Source: Microlunatus endophyticus
Lineage (GTDB): Bacteria; Actinomycetota; Actinomycetes; Propionibacteriales; Propionibacteriaceae
Length of the DNA stretch: 64,000 nt
NCBI RefSeq assembly: GCF_014646195.1
Contig: NZ_BMMZ01000011.1
Location: 100,357-164,356 of the forward strand
Direction of reading: 5' to 3'
This document shows, piece by piece, positions 28,353 through 37,097 of this stretch; within the stretch, counting starts at the first letter, position 1, and every line of letters begins with the position of its first letter. The position numbers and the translations under genes are program-made. The notes under the pieces were generated by a model, which saw only the letters and a program-made list of their open reading frames with translations, was not told where the DNA came from and did not search any database.

Positions 28353-29413
28353 GTGACAATCCCTGGGGCAGTCGGCCGAACGACCCGCAACCGCCGCAGC
28401 AGCCGTCGTACGGAGGTCCACAGCAGCCGTCAGGTCAGCCCCAGTACGGGCAGCCCCAGTACGGGCAGCCCCAGTACGGGCAGCCCCAGTACGGGCAGCC
28501 TCAGTACGGGCAGCAACAATCCGGCCCCCAGTACGGCCAGCAGCCCCCGTACGGCCAGCCCTCGTACGGCCAGCAGCCCGGTTACGGGCGGCAGCAGGGA
28601 TACGGGCACCAGCAGGGATACGGGCAGCAGCAGGGATACGGGCAGCAACCCCCGGGCTACCCGCCGTCGCAGGGCGGCGGACCCGGCGGCCGCAAGCGGC
28701 GCAGCACGGGGATGATCCTGGGGATCGTCGCGGGCTCGATCGCCTTCCTGGTGATCGTCGGGGTGATCATCGGCATCGTCAGCAACAACCACGCCAGCGC
28801 CGGCCCGACGGCCCCGATCACCCCCGATTCCGGGACGCCGACCGCCCACGCGCCGCAACCGCAGCCCGGCCAGCCCAGCGATGAGCCGAGTGACGAGCCG
28901 ACCAAATCCCAGCCCACCTCGGGCAGCACCAACTCCGGGGGCGGCGGCACGACATCCGGTCCGATCAGCTTCGGTGGCTGCTCACTCACCCCGGCAGCCG
29001 GCTGGACCAAGCACAGCGTCAAGGCGTCGAAGGGGGTCGCGTCGGTCACCAACAGCGACGGGGACGTGTTCCAGGCCCAGTGCGTGCAGCAGGACGCCGG
29101 CGCTGATCCGAAGGACGTGCTCAGCAAGTGGTTCGACCAGATCGCCGAGGACTGCACCGACTCCGACAAGCAGCCGGCCGAGACGATCGACACCGGTTCG
29201 ACCTCACTGACCGCGGCCCAGGCCCAGATGACCTGCTCGGTCTCGGACAGCCAGGGCTCCTACGACGAGGGCATCGCCTCCGCGGTGGCGGTCCGCAAGG
29301 ACGGGATGACTGCGGTGACGACCATCATCTACACCAGTTCCAGTGACACCAACCAGATCAGCCAGGACTACAGCGACATGACGCTGACGGTCTGGAAGAG
29401 CCTGGAGAAGTAG
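28349..29413 (+). CDS. Membrane-anchored protein with YGQPQ-repeat N terminus
   Basis: The 354-residue protein has a 110-residue N-terminal arm rich in Q, P, Y and G, made of QYGQP and GYGQQ repeats, then one membrane helix (MILGIVAGSIAFLVIVGVII), a Ser/Thr/Gly linker and an extracellular domain of about 150 residues with four cysteines (GGCSLTP; AQCVQQD; EDCTDSD; MTCSVSD), probably two disulfides. The layout is common in actinobacteria and the function is unknown. The start overlaps the previous stop by 4 bases, so the two membrane proteins are likely made together. Confidence 0.75.
   Translation: MSDNPWGSRPNDPQPPQQPSYGGPQQPSGQPQYGQPQYGQPQYGQPQYGQPQYGQQQSGPQYGQQPPYGQPSYGQQPGYGRQQGYGHQQGYGQQQGYGQQPPGYPPSQGGGPGGRKRRSTGMILGIVAGSIAFLVIVGVIIGIVSNNHASAGPTAPITPDSGTPTAHAPQPQPGQPSDEPSDEPTKSQPTSGSTNSGGGGTTSGPISFGGCSLTPAAGWTKHSVKASKGVASVTNSDGDVFQAQCVQQDAGADPKDVLSKWFDQIAEDCTDSDKQPAETIDTGSTSLTAAQAQMTCSVSDSQGSYDEGIASAVAVRKDGMTAVTTIIYTSSSDTNQISQDYSDMTLTVWKSLEK
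28441..28515 (+). repeat. 15-base tandem repeat coding YGQPQ
   Basis: Five near-perfect copies of CAGTACGGGCAGCCC lie head to tail inside the reading frame; the fifth has one change. The in-frame unit can expand or contract without breaking the gene. Confidence 0.85.
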
Positions 29414-29487
29414 GGCCTACGCTCCCCGGGAGCTCCGTGCGGGGCGACTGGGGAGGCACTGTCAGTGGGGCGGCATACGCTGGTCGT

Positions 29488-31599
29488 ATGCGTCCTGTCG
29501 AAGAGCTCCAGCGCACCGTGCACCCGTTCCGGGTGGAGAGCGAATTCCAGCCCTCGGGCGACCAGCCGGCAGCAATCGACGACCTCGAGCGGCGGATCAA
29601 TGCCGGCGAGCAGGATGTCGTCCTGCTGGGCGCCACCGGCACCGGCAAGACCGCTACGGTCGCCTGGCTGGCGGAGCGGTTGCAACGTCCGGTTCTGGTG
29701 ATGCAGCCCAACAAGACCCTGGCCGCCCAGTTCGCCAACGAGCTGCGGCAGTTCTTCCCGAAGAATGCGGTGGAGTATTTCGTCTCCTACTACGACTACT
29801 ACCAACCCGAGGCGTACATCCCGCAGACCGACACCTACATCGAGAAGGACTCCTCACTCAACGAGGAGGTCGAGCGGCTGCGGCACTCGGCCACCAACTC
29901 GCTGCTGACCCGGCGGGACACGATCGTGGTGGCGACCGTGTCGGCGATCTACGGGTTGGGTTCGGCGGCCGAGTATCTGCGGCAGGCGATCATGCTCAAG
30001 GTCGGACAGGAGATCGACCGGGACCAGCTGCTGCGCCGGCTCGTCGACATCCAGTACACGCGCAACGACCTGTCCGGCGCCCGCGGCACCTTCCGGGTCC
30101 GGGGCGACACCCTCGAGGTCTTCCCGAAATACGAGGAGATGGCGGTCCGGGTCGAATTCTTCGGCGACGAGATCGAGCGGTTGATGGTGATGCATCCGTT
30201 GACCGGCGAGATCATCTCTGAGGACGAAGAGGCGATCCTGATGCCGGCCAGCCATTACTCGGCCGGCGCCGACACGATGGAGCGGGCGATCAAGGGCATC
30301 GAGGCCGAGCTGGAGCATCGGTTGGCCGAGCTCGAGACGGAGAACAAGCTGCTGGAGGCGCAGCGACTGCGGATGCGGACGACCTACGACATCGAGATGA
30401 TGCGTCAGATCGGCACCTGTGCCGGCATCGAGAACTATTCGATGCACATGGATGGGCGCTCGCCCGGCGAGCCGCCGAACTGTCTGCTGGATTACTTCCC
30501 CGAGGATTTCCTGCTGGTGGTCGACGAGTCGCACGTGACCGTCCCGCAGATCGGCGGGATGTACGAGGGTGACGTGTCCCGTAAACGCACGCTGGTCGAC
30601 CACGGTTTCCGGCTGCCGTCGGCAGTGGACAACCGGCCGCTGCGGTTCGAGGAGTTCGTCGAGCGGATCGGCCAGACGGTCTATCTGTCGGCAACGCCAG
30701 GCAACTACGAGCTGGCCCGGTCCGAGGGCGTGGTCGAGCAGATCATCCGGCCCACCGGCCTGATCGATCCGGAAGTGATCATCAAGCCGACCCAGGGCCA
30801 GATCGACGATCTGATCGGCGAGATCCGGACCCGCGCCGAGAAGGACGAGCGGGTGCTGGTGACCACGCTGACCAAGAAGATGTCGGAGGACCTGACCGAC
30901 TATCTGCTGGAGAACGGCGTTCGGACGCGTTACCTGCACTCCGAGGTGGACACCCTGCGGCGGATCGAGTTGCTGCGCCAGTTGCGGATGGGGGAGTACG
31001 ACGTCCTGGTCGGCATCAACCTGCTGCGTGAGGGCCTCGACCTGCCCGAGGTGTCGCTGGTGTCGATCCTCGACGCGGACAAGGAGGGCTTCCTGCGCAG
31101 TGACAAGAGCCTGATCCAGACCATCGGCCGTGCGGCCCGGAATGTCTCCGGCCAGGTGCACATGTACGCCGACAAGATCACTCCGTCGATGGCGGCGGCG
31201 ATCGACGAGACGAACCGCCGTCGCGACAAGCAGTTGGCCTACAACAAGGAGCACGGCATCGACCCGATGCCGCTGCGCAAGAAGATCGCCGACATCACCG
31301 ACATGCTGGCCCGCGAGGATGCCGACACCACCGACATGCTGGCCGGCACCTCGATGGGCAAACGCGCCGGCAAGGACCGGAAGTCGCCGACACCGCGGCT
31401 GGGTGCCGACAGTGTGACCGAGCAGGCCCGCAAGATCGCCGGTATGCCGGCGGGTGATCTGGCCGATCTGGTCCAGGAGTTGACCGAGCAGATGCACACC
31501 GCCGCGGCGGATCTGCAGTTCGAGGTGGCGGCCCGGTTGCGGGACGAGATCTCCGATCTCAAGCGCGAACTGCGGCAGATGGTCGAAGCGAACCGGTAG
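29488..31599 (+). CDS. uvrB: UvrABC excinuclease subunit B
   Basis: The 703-residue DNA-damage helicase has Walker A GATGTGKTATVAWLAE, the beta-hairpin YYDYYQPEAYIPQTDTYIEK, helicase motif DESHVTVPQIGGMY, the later GINLLREGLDLPEV and QTIGRAARN motifs, and a C-terminal UVR domain (DLVQELTEQMHTAAADLQFEVAARLRDEI in part) that contacts UvrC. The frame is open from 29437, but ATG 29488 lies 6 bases after TACGCT and matches the family's start. uvrA follows about 6 kb downstream. Confidence 0.96.
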   Translation: MRPVEELQRTVHPFRVESEFQPSGDQPAAIDDLERRINAGEQDVVLLGATGTGKTATVAWLAERLQRPVLVMQPNKTLAAQFANELRQFFPKNAVEYFVSYYDYYQPEAYIPQTDTYIEKDSSLNEEVERLRHSATNSLLTRRDTIVVATVSAIYGLGSAAEYLRQAIMLKVGQEIDRDQLLRRLVDIQYTRNDLSGARGTFRVRGDTLEVFPKYEEMAVRVEFFGDEIERLMVMHPLTGEIISEDEEAILMPASHYSAGADTMERAIKGIEAELEHRLAELETENKLLEAQRLRMRTTYDIEMMRQIGTCAGIENYSMHMDGRSPGEPPNCLLDYFPEDFLLVVDESHVTVPQIGGMYEGDVSRKRTLVDHGFRLPSAVDNRPLRFEEFVERIGQTVYLSATPGNYELARSEGVVEQIIRPTGLIDPEVIIKPTQGQIDDLIGEIRTRAEKDERVLVTTLTKKMSEDLTDYLLENGVRTRYLHSEVDTLRRIELLRQLRMGEYDVLVGINLLREGLDLPEVSLVSILDADKEGFLRSDKSLIQTIGRAARNVSGQVHMYADKITPSMAAAIDETNRRRDKQLAYNKEHGIDPMPLRKKIADITDMLAREDADTTDMLAGTSMGKRAGKDRKSPTPRLGADSVTEQARKIAGMPAGDLADLVQELTEQMHTAAADLQFEVAARLRDEISDLKRELRQMVEANR

Positions 31600-31616
31600 T
31601 TTCGGGCGGGTTCGCC

Positions 31617-31622
31617 TACACT
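31617..31622 (+). promoter_or_regulatory. -10 box (TACACT) of the terC riboswitch transcript
   Basis: TACACT lies 7 bases before the first paired base of the riboswitch (31629), so transcription would begin exactly at the aptamer's P1 helix. No convincing -35 element is visible. Confidence 0.55.
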
Positions 31623-31628
31623 GGTGCG

Positions 31629-31805
31629 CGGAGGGGAGTATTCCTTCGCGTCTGGCATCGTCATCACGGGCAGTCACCCGACTGCAGCCCGCAATCCGGG
31701 CTCCCGGTGCCGTCGGTTGTACGACCCTGAGCTTGTCGAAGGGATCGTACGGCGGAAGAGACCTCCGAGATCGCGCAACCGTGCGCACTGACTCTCGGAG
31801 GACAT
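31629..31805 (+). promoter_or_regulatory. yybP-ykoY (manganese) riboswitch upstream of terC
   Basis: The leader shows the conserved GGGGAGTA (31633-31640), TCGTCATCACGGGCAG, and GGAAGAGACCTCC (31754-31766), with P1 formed by CGGAGG (31629-31634) and CCTCCG (31762-31767). This class senses Mn2+ and often precedes TerC-type transporters. The 3' P1 strand can alternatively pair over 9 bases (CCTCCGAGA 31762-31770 with TCTCGGAGG 31793-31801), which buries the ribosome site GGAGG of terC. The two pairings exclude each other, so metal binding should free translation (inference). One arm is a REP-like palindrome at 31719-31750. Confidence 0.85.
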
Positions 31806-32801
31806 GTGGACGTTTCTGTCACCACCTGGCTGATCACCATCGGCGCGATGGTCCTGGTCCTGGGCTTTGACGTGTTCGTCATCGGCCGCAGGCCGCACGA
31901 ACCGTCGATGAAGGAAGCCGGGTTGCTGATCGGCGTCTTCGTCGCCCTGGCGGCGCTCTTCGGGATCGGGGTCGGGCTGTTCTCCGGTGGCCGCTACGCC
32001 GGTGAGTTCTTCGCCGGCTGGCTGACCGAATACAGCCTCAGCGTCGACAACCTCTTCATCTTCGTGATCATCCTGACCAAGCTGAAGGTGCCGCGGCAGT
32101 TCCAGCAGTACGCCCTGATGGTCGGCATCCTGCTGGCACTGGTGTTCCGCGGCGTGTTCATCGGCTTGGGGGCCGGGCTGATCGAGTTGTTCAGCTGGAT
32201 CTTCTTCATCTTCGGCGCCTTCCTGATCTACACCGCGATCAAGCTGTTCGTCGACTACCGCAAGGATGATCACGACGACGCCGTCCCGGACAACCCCGTG
32301 ATGCGGTTCGCGAAGCGCCGGCTGCCGTCGACCGAGGAATTCCACGGCACCAAGCTGACGGTCCGACTGTCCGGTCGCCGTCTGATCACCCCGATGCTGT
32401 TCGTGATCATCGCCCTCGGCAGCACCGATCTGCTCTTCGCCCTGGACTCGATCCCGGCGATCTACGGGCTCACCCGCGAGCCCTACCTGGTCTTCACCGC
32501 CAACGTCTTCGCCCTGATGGGCCTGCGCCAGCTGTACTTCCTGATCGGCGGCCTGCTCAAGCGGTTGGTCTACCTGTCCCTCGGACTGTCGGTGATCCTG
32601 GCCTTCATCGGCGTGAAGCTGGTCCTCCACGCGATGCACGAGTACCACCTGGACGAGCGGCTGAACATCCCGTTCTCCCTGGACGTGCCGATCTGGTTGT
32701 CGCTGACGGTGATCGTCGCCACCCTGGCCGTGACCACCGTCGCCAGCTTGATCAAGTCGTCCCGGGAGCAGTCCGGGGCAGTGCCCTCCGATGCACACTG
32801 A
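31806..32801 (+). CDS. TerC-family membrane protein, probable manganese exporter
   Basis: The 331-residue membrane protein has about nine helices and the TerC/Alx signature residues: EYSLSVDNLFIFVIIL (acidic pair in helix 3) and STDLLFALDSIPAIYGLT (second acidic pair). Family members MeeF/MeeY and Alx export Mn2+ at the membrane, which agrees with the manganese riboswitch upstream. The GTG start has GGAGG 4 bases upstream, inside the switching hairpin. An ATG two bases before is out of frame. Confidence 0.9.
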   Translation: MDVSVTTWLITIGAMVLVLGFDVFVIGRRPHEPSMKEAGLLIGVFVALAALFGIGVGLFSGGRYAGEFFAGWLTEYSLSVDNLFIFVIILTKLKVPRQFQQYALMVGILLALVFRGVFIGLGAGLIELFSWIFFIFGAFLIYTAIKLFVDYRKDDHDDAVPDNPVMRFAKRRLPSTEEFHGTKLTVRLSGRRLITPMLFVIIALGSTDLLFALDSIPAIYGLTREPYLVFTANVFALMGLRQLYFLIGGLLKRLVYLSLGLSVILAFIGVKLVLHAMHEYHLDERLNIPFSLDVPIWLSLTVIVATLAVTTVASLIKSSREQSGAVPSDAH

Positions 32802-32831
32802 TCGGTCCGGCGATGGGATGATCGTCTGGAC

Positions 32832-34124
32832 ATGATCGCACCAGAGTTGGGGACCGGGCCGAAGGCGTACCTCCGGTTGTTGCGTTATCCGCCCGCGGCC
32901 GGCCCGTTCGTGTCGGCTCTGGTCGCCCGGCTCACGGTGTCGATGGCGCCGATCGGACTGCTGCTGGAGGTGCAGTCCGAACGGCACGCCTACGGCGGTG
33001 CCGGCATCGTCACCGGAGCGTATGCGATCGGCATCGCGATCGGGTCGCCGGTCTGGGGCCGGACGATGGACCGCGCCGGCCAACGCCGTACGCTCCTGAT
33101 CACCTCGCTGGTCAGCGCCCTGCTGCTGGCCGCCGACGCCATCTCGGCAGCCCGGAACGCCCCGATGGCCGCGCTGGTGCTGCTCGCCTTCGTTGCCGGG
33201 CTCGCGTTCCCGCCGATCAGCCCGGCGATCCGCTCGGCCTGGCGGGTGATCTTCCCCGACCAGGCGTCGCGCCGGGTGGCGTTCGCCCTGGACGCCACCG
33301 CGATGGAACTCAGCTTCGTCGCCGGACCGCTGTTGTTGTCGGCGATCCTGGCGCTGACCAATCCGGTCGTCCCGGTGCTGGTTGCCGCCGGGTGCATGGC
33401 CGGCGGCGGCATCGCCTACTGCCGTACGGCCGCGGCCCGGAACGCTCCCGCGTTGCACTCCGGCGACCAGGCGCCCCACCATGCCGCGCACCACCGGTCG
33501 GCGATCACGGTCCCGGGAGTCGCGTCGGTGCTGGTCGTGATGCTGATGCTCAGCGTCGGCTTCGGCCAACTCGACACCTCGATGGCCGGTACCGCCAGCC
33601 GGATCCTGGGCGGCAACGACCGGGTCGGATTGCTCTTCATGTGCATCGCCGGCGGCAGCGGAATCGGCGGCCTCATCTACGGGTCGAAGAACTGGGCACT
33701 GGAGGAGCGCCGGACGCTGCCGTTGACCACCGGCGCCTTCGGCATCCTGCTGGCCGGGATCGCCACAGCGGTCGGCAGCGGCCATCCGCATCTGTGGGTG
33801 CTGATGCCACTGCTCTTCGGCACCGGCCTGACCATCGCGCCGAGTCTGATCATGCAGCAGGGACTCCTTGATCAACTGACCCCGCCGAACCGGCTCAACG
33901 AAGCGCAATCCCTGCTCTCCTCGGTCAATCAGGTCGGCGCCGCGGCAGGGACCGCAGTCGCCGGCGTGGTGATCGACTCCCGGGGCCTCTTCTGGTCCTT
34001 CATCGGTGCGGCGGCCGCGGTCGCGTTGTGCTGCCTGTCGGCCTTCGCCGGCAACGCCCGCTGGTCGCGTCTGGTCACCGCACCCGGCCGAGCGTCCGCT
34101 GCCGTCGACGTCGGCGCCGACTGA
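32832..34124 (+). CDS. MFS transporter
   Basis: The 430-residue protein has 12 hydrophobic segments and a motif A-like loop (GSPVWGRTMDRAGQRRTLL) between helices 2 and 3. It resembles the actinobacterial sugar-efflux or drug-efflux MFS group; the substrate is unknown. It follows terC by 30 bases on the same strand, so read-through from the riboswitch transcript is possible. Confidence 0.87.
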   Translation: MIAPELGTGPKAYLRLLRYPPAAGPFVSALVARLTVSMAPIGLLLEVQSERHAYGGAGIVTGAYAIGIAIGSPVWGRTMDRAGQRRTLLITSLVSALLLAADAISAARNAPMAALVLLAFVAGLAFPPISPAIRSAWRVIFPDQASRRVAFALDATAMELSFVAGPLLLSAILALTNPVVPVLVAAGCMAGGGIAYCRTAAARNAPALHSGDQAPHHAAHHRSAITVPGVASVLVVMLMLSVGFGQLDTSMAGTASRILGGNDRVGLLFMCIAGGSGIGGLIYGSKNWALEERRTLPLTTGAFGILLAGIATAVGSGHPHLWVLMPLLFGTGLTIAPSLIMQQGLLDQLTPPNRLNEAQSLLSSVNQVGAAAGTAVAGVVIDSRGLFWSFIGAAAAVALCCLSAFAGNARWSRLVTAPGRASAAVDVGAD

Positions 34125-34227
34125 CCAGCGCCCGCGAGAATTTTTGCCATCACTATGGCGCAGGCTGGTTCTGCTTCACTAACCTCTGGGTCACCGACAC
34201 TGTCGTCGTTCCCCCACGGAGGCTGTC

Positions 34228-36417
34228 ATGCCAGCTCAGTCCGGCTCCGGAAGAGTCACCCGGAGAAAGTTCCTCACCACCAACGGCTTGATCATCGCCG
34301 GTGCCGCCGGCGTCTCATCCGGTATCGGCTCGAACATCTTCGGGCCCGCATCGGCTGCCTCGGCCGATCCCTCTCACCACCTGCCGGCATCCGGAGTGCG
34401 CTGGTCACCGGGACGGCTACTGCCGACCTTCGCCGAACCGGGTCACCTGCACGCGGCATCGGTCGCGACGCTGACGGGCGAGGATCAACTTCTGGTGGTG
34501 ACCCTGCAGGGCATCGTCAACCGCACGAGGCCCGAGCTCTACTTCGTCTTCGACACCGGTGACGATCCGGTCGACCAGCGCTGGCTCGACGACTATGGCA
34601 AGGGCCGCTCGACCTGGCACGCCGACGCGCTGTCGCTGGTCCACAGATACCGCTCCCGGGTCCGGGGCGCGATCGTCTACGACCCCGATGTCGCGGACAC
34701 GATCAACATCGCGACGACGATGGCCGGGCTGGAGGACGCGGTGGTCGCCACTGCCGACCAGGCGGCGACGTACGGACTGAAGATCATCAAGGACCTGCGC
34801 GGCCAGTTCACCGGGCAGGACAAGGTGGCGATCTACCAATGGCAGCTCGATCATCTCTGGCCGCGGTGTGATCACCGGCTGCTGACCGGCCTGACGCCGA
34901 CGCAGGTGGTCGACGTCCCCGGCGTCACCTGGACCGAGATCGCCCGTGAGACCGAGCAGATCAGGGACTCGTCCAACCGCGCGACCCTGACCTGGGACCT
35001 GAGTCAGGAACTGGGTGGCGAGGGGGTCTTCCTTCGGTTCGCCGATTCCTTCACCGACGACGGGTGGGGTGCCTCCGTCGGACATCTGACGGCCACCGCC
35101 GACGGCACGGTGATCGCGGACTTCACTCCCGGTACGGACGCGGAGACGCCGTTCCTGTTCTCGGGCAACTCCTCGATCGGCGGCGACCAGAACCGATTCG
35201 CCGACGGCGGCAACTACTTCATCTACGAGTTCCAGCCGCCGGCCGGCACCGCCAAGCTCACCGTCACCGTAGACATCTGGAACCAGTATCTGGTCACGGC
35301 GACAGACACCGCGCCGACCCGGGTGGAGCCGGACGCGAACTTCCGCGACTATGTGGTGGCCAACCGCGCGATGGTGTTCTGGCTCGACCCGAACGGCGAC
35401 CCGGGCACGCTGATGGGGGAGATCTTCGACCGGTCGGCGGTCAAGGCCACGCCGTATCTCGGCTGGTTCTCCAACGACGTCGCGGGTGAGTGGGGCGGAG
35501 TGGACATCGCCTCCCAGCACCGCGGTGAGGTGTTCGCCGCCGATTTCTACATGAACGGCACCGTGCACAGCGGTGTCCGGGCGCCGATCTCGACCAAGAT
35601 CAAGAGGCGCCGACCGGCGCAGCCGGGAAACAAGATCATCATCACCATGACCTTCGGCGAGGGCGACAACATCCAGTTCTGCCAGCGCCGGCTTCGTGAT
35701 CTCTGGGACGACCCGAACCGCGGCAAGGTGCCGACGAACTGGACGATCGACCCGGTGCTGGCCGACATCGGCCCGGCGATCTACCAGCACTACCAGCGGA
35801 CCGCGACCGGCAATGACCTGCTGATCTGCGGCCCGTCGGGGGCCGGTTACACCTATGGCCCGTCCTGGCCGGGCGGCAGTTTCGTCGACTACGCGAAGCT
35901 GACCGAGGCGTACCTGGAGCGCACCGGACTCGACCTGGTGTACGCCTACAGCAGCGGTGACGGATCAGCACCTTTCAGCGATGCGGTGCTGCAGGACTAC
36001 CGGAGATACACGCGGTTGCGCGGCATCATCAAGTCCTCCGGCCTGGGTGCGATCGAAGTGACCGGGCAGCTGCCGGTGATCGAGAACTGGAGTGCCCCCG
36101 GCGGTGCCGACGATTTCAAGTCGGCGCTGGATGATCATGTCGGCGACTGGGACGGGAGTGCGCCGTTCTTCGTCGCGGCCGGGATCGATGCCTGGAACTG
36201 GATGCCGACCGATGTGGCGGCACTCGGAGACCTGCTGAACGCCGATGGTCGCTATCGGATCGTGCTGGCCGACACCTTCTTCGACCTGTTGCGCTCGGCG
36301 ACCAGCCCGCAGCCCCAGGCCGAGGCGCAGTCCTCATCACGTCGGCGGGCCGGTTCGCTGCCCTCGTCGGCGGTGCCGACGGTCAGGGCTACAAGCGGGG
36401 CCACAAGCAGGAGTTGA
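34228..36417 (+). CDS. Tat-exported GxGYxYP-domain protein
   Basis: The 729-residue secreted protein has a twin-arginine signal peptide (TRRKFLTTNG, then a hydrophobic stretch to about residue 45). The N-terminal part has the hallmark LQGIVNRTRPELYF, and the C-terminal part CGPSGAGYTYGPSWPGG, which match the two halves of the GxGYxYP family, putative carbohydrate-active proteins found beside glycan-degrading enzymes. A jelly-roll-like insertion lies between (about residues 260-370). GGAGG precedes the ATG. No glycosidase neighbours are seen, and activity is unproven. Confidence 0.75.
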   Translation: MPAQSGSGRVTRRKFLTTNGLIIAGAAGVSSGIGSNIFGPASAASADPSHHLPASGVRWSPGRLLPTFAEPGHLHAASVATLTGEDQLLVVTLQGIVNRTRPELYFVFDTGDDPVDQRWLDDYGKGRSTWHADALSLVHRYRSRVRGAIVYDPDVADTINIATTMAGLEDAVVATADQAATYGLKIIKDLRGQFTGQDKVAIYQWQLDHLWPRCDHRLLTGLTPTQVVDVPGVTWTEIARETEQIRDSSNRATLTWDLSQELGGEGVFLRFADSFTDDGWGASVGHLTATADGTVIADFTPGTDAETPFLFSGNSSIGGDQNRFADGGNYFIYEFQPPAGTAKLTVTVDIWNQYLVTATDTAPTRVEPDANFRDYVVANRAMVFWLDPNGDPGTLMGEIFDRSAVKATPYLGWFSNDVAGEWGGVDIASQHRGEVFAADFYMNGTVHSGVRAPISTKIKRRRPAQPGNKIIITMTFGEGDNIQFCQRRLRDLWDDPNRGKVPTNWTIDPVLADIGPAIYQHYQRTATGNDLLICGPSGAGYTYGPSWPGGSFVDYAKLTEAYLERTGLDLVYAYSSGDGSAPFSDAVLQDYRRYTRLRGIIKSSGLGAIEVTGQLPVIENWSAPGGADDFKSALDDHVGDWDGSAPFFVAAGIDAWNWMPTDVAALGDLLNADGRYRIVLADTFFDLLRSATSPQPQAEAQSSSRRRAGSLPSSAVPTVRATSGATSRS

Positions 36418-36424
36418 CGCCCGG

Positions 36425-37084
36425 TCACCAGCCGCGAGTGCGCCACTGGGACAGGTGTGGCCGCTCCCGGCCGATGGTGGTGTCGTCCCCGTGCCCGGGA
36501 TGAATCTCGGTGTCGTCGTCGTAGACGTCGAAGAGCTTGGTTTCCACGTGGTTGATCAGTGACTGGAAATCCGCAGCGGAGTTGGTCTTGCCGACGCCAC
36601 CGGGGAAGAGGCCGTCACCGGTGAACAGGTGGGTGACCTCGCCGCGGTAGACGACCACCACCGAACCAGGGGTGTGACCGACCAGGCCGATGATCTCGAC
36701 GTCTTCGTCATCGCCCAGCGGAAGCCGGTCGCCGTCCCAGACGCCGCGAACCTCGGACACCCCGGCGCCCTGGCCGACCGCGGCAGCGTCCGGCTGCCCG
36801 GCGCACAGCGCTGGCTGCCAGCGGCCGGCAAGATCACCCAGTGCCTGCCAGTGATCGCCGTGACGGTGGGTGGTGATGATCGTCTGTGGGGCGGGGTCGG
36901 CGAGTGCGGCGATCCGGTCCGCATCGTTGGCCGCGTCGATCAGGATCGACGGCCCGGTGCGCGGCTGCAACAAGTAGGCGTTGTTGTCCATCGGCCCGAC
37001 CGACAACTTGATCAAGGTCACGGTTGGCGACAGCTGCCGCACCAACGGGCCACCCCCGGGCTCGACGTGTCCTGGTCCTGGCAT
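36425..37084 (-). CDS. Metallo-beta-lactamase-fold hydrolase (glyoxalase II-like)
   Basis: The 219-residue protein carries the metal-binding motif THRHGDHWQAL, a later histidine in GHTPGSVVVV, an aspartate in FTGDGLFPGG and the last histidine in HPGHGDDT, so both metal sites look complete. Homologues hydrolyse thioesters such as S-lactoyl-thiols. It starts 13 bases after the mycothiol-dependent isomerase gene with AGGAGGA upstream, so the pair is an operon and a mycothiol conjugate could be its substrate (inference). Confidence 0.86.
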   Translation of the reverse strand: MPGPGHVEPGGGPLVRQLSPTVTLIKLSVGPMDNNAYLLQPRTGPSILIDAANDADRIAALADPAPQTIITTHRHGDHWQALGDLAGRWQPALCAGQPDAAAVGQGAGVSEVRGVWDGDRLPLGDDEDVEIIGLVGHTPGSVVVVYRGEVTHLFTGDGLFPGGVGKTNSAADFQSLINHVETKLFDVYDDDTEIHPGHGDDTTIGRERPHLSQWRTRGW

Positions 37085-37097
37085 CGGATCCTCCTGA

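Noticed and set aside
28441..28515. Regular short tandem repeats as a possible CRISPR array
   Set aside because: Units are contiguous 15-mers in a coding frame with no spacers; they encode a YGQPQ-type repeat. No other CRISPR-like spacing was seen in the window.
29854..33908. Two long minus-strand frames opposite uvrB, terC and the MFS gene
   Set aside because: They run through the riboswitch and three well-supported genes and have antisense-type composition.
34139..34165. T run with GCCAT/ATGGC hairpin after the MFS gene as a terminator
   Set aside because: The T run precedes the hairpin on the plus strand, and on the minus strand the hairpin is followed by A residues, so it suits neither direction.
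34809..36070. ACCGGGCAG motifs inside the GxGYxYP gene
   Set aside because: Single copies in a conserved coding context without palindromic partner; chance matches in high-GC coding sequence, not elements.
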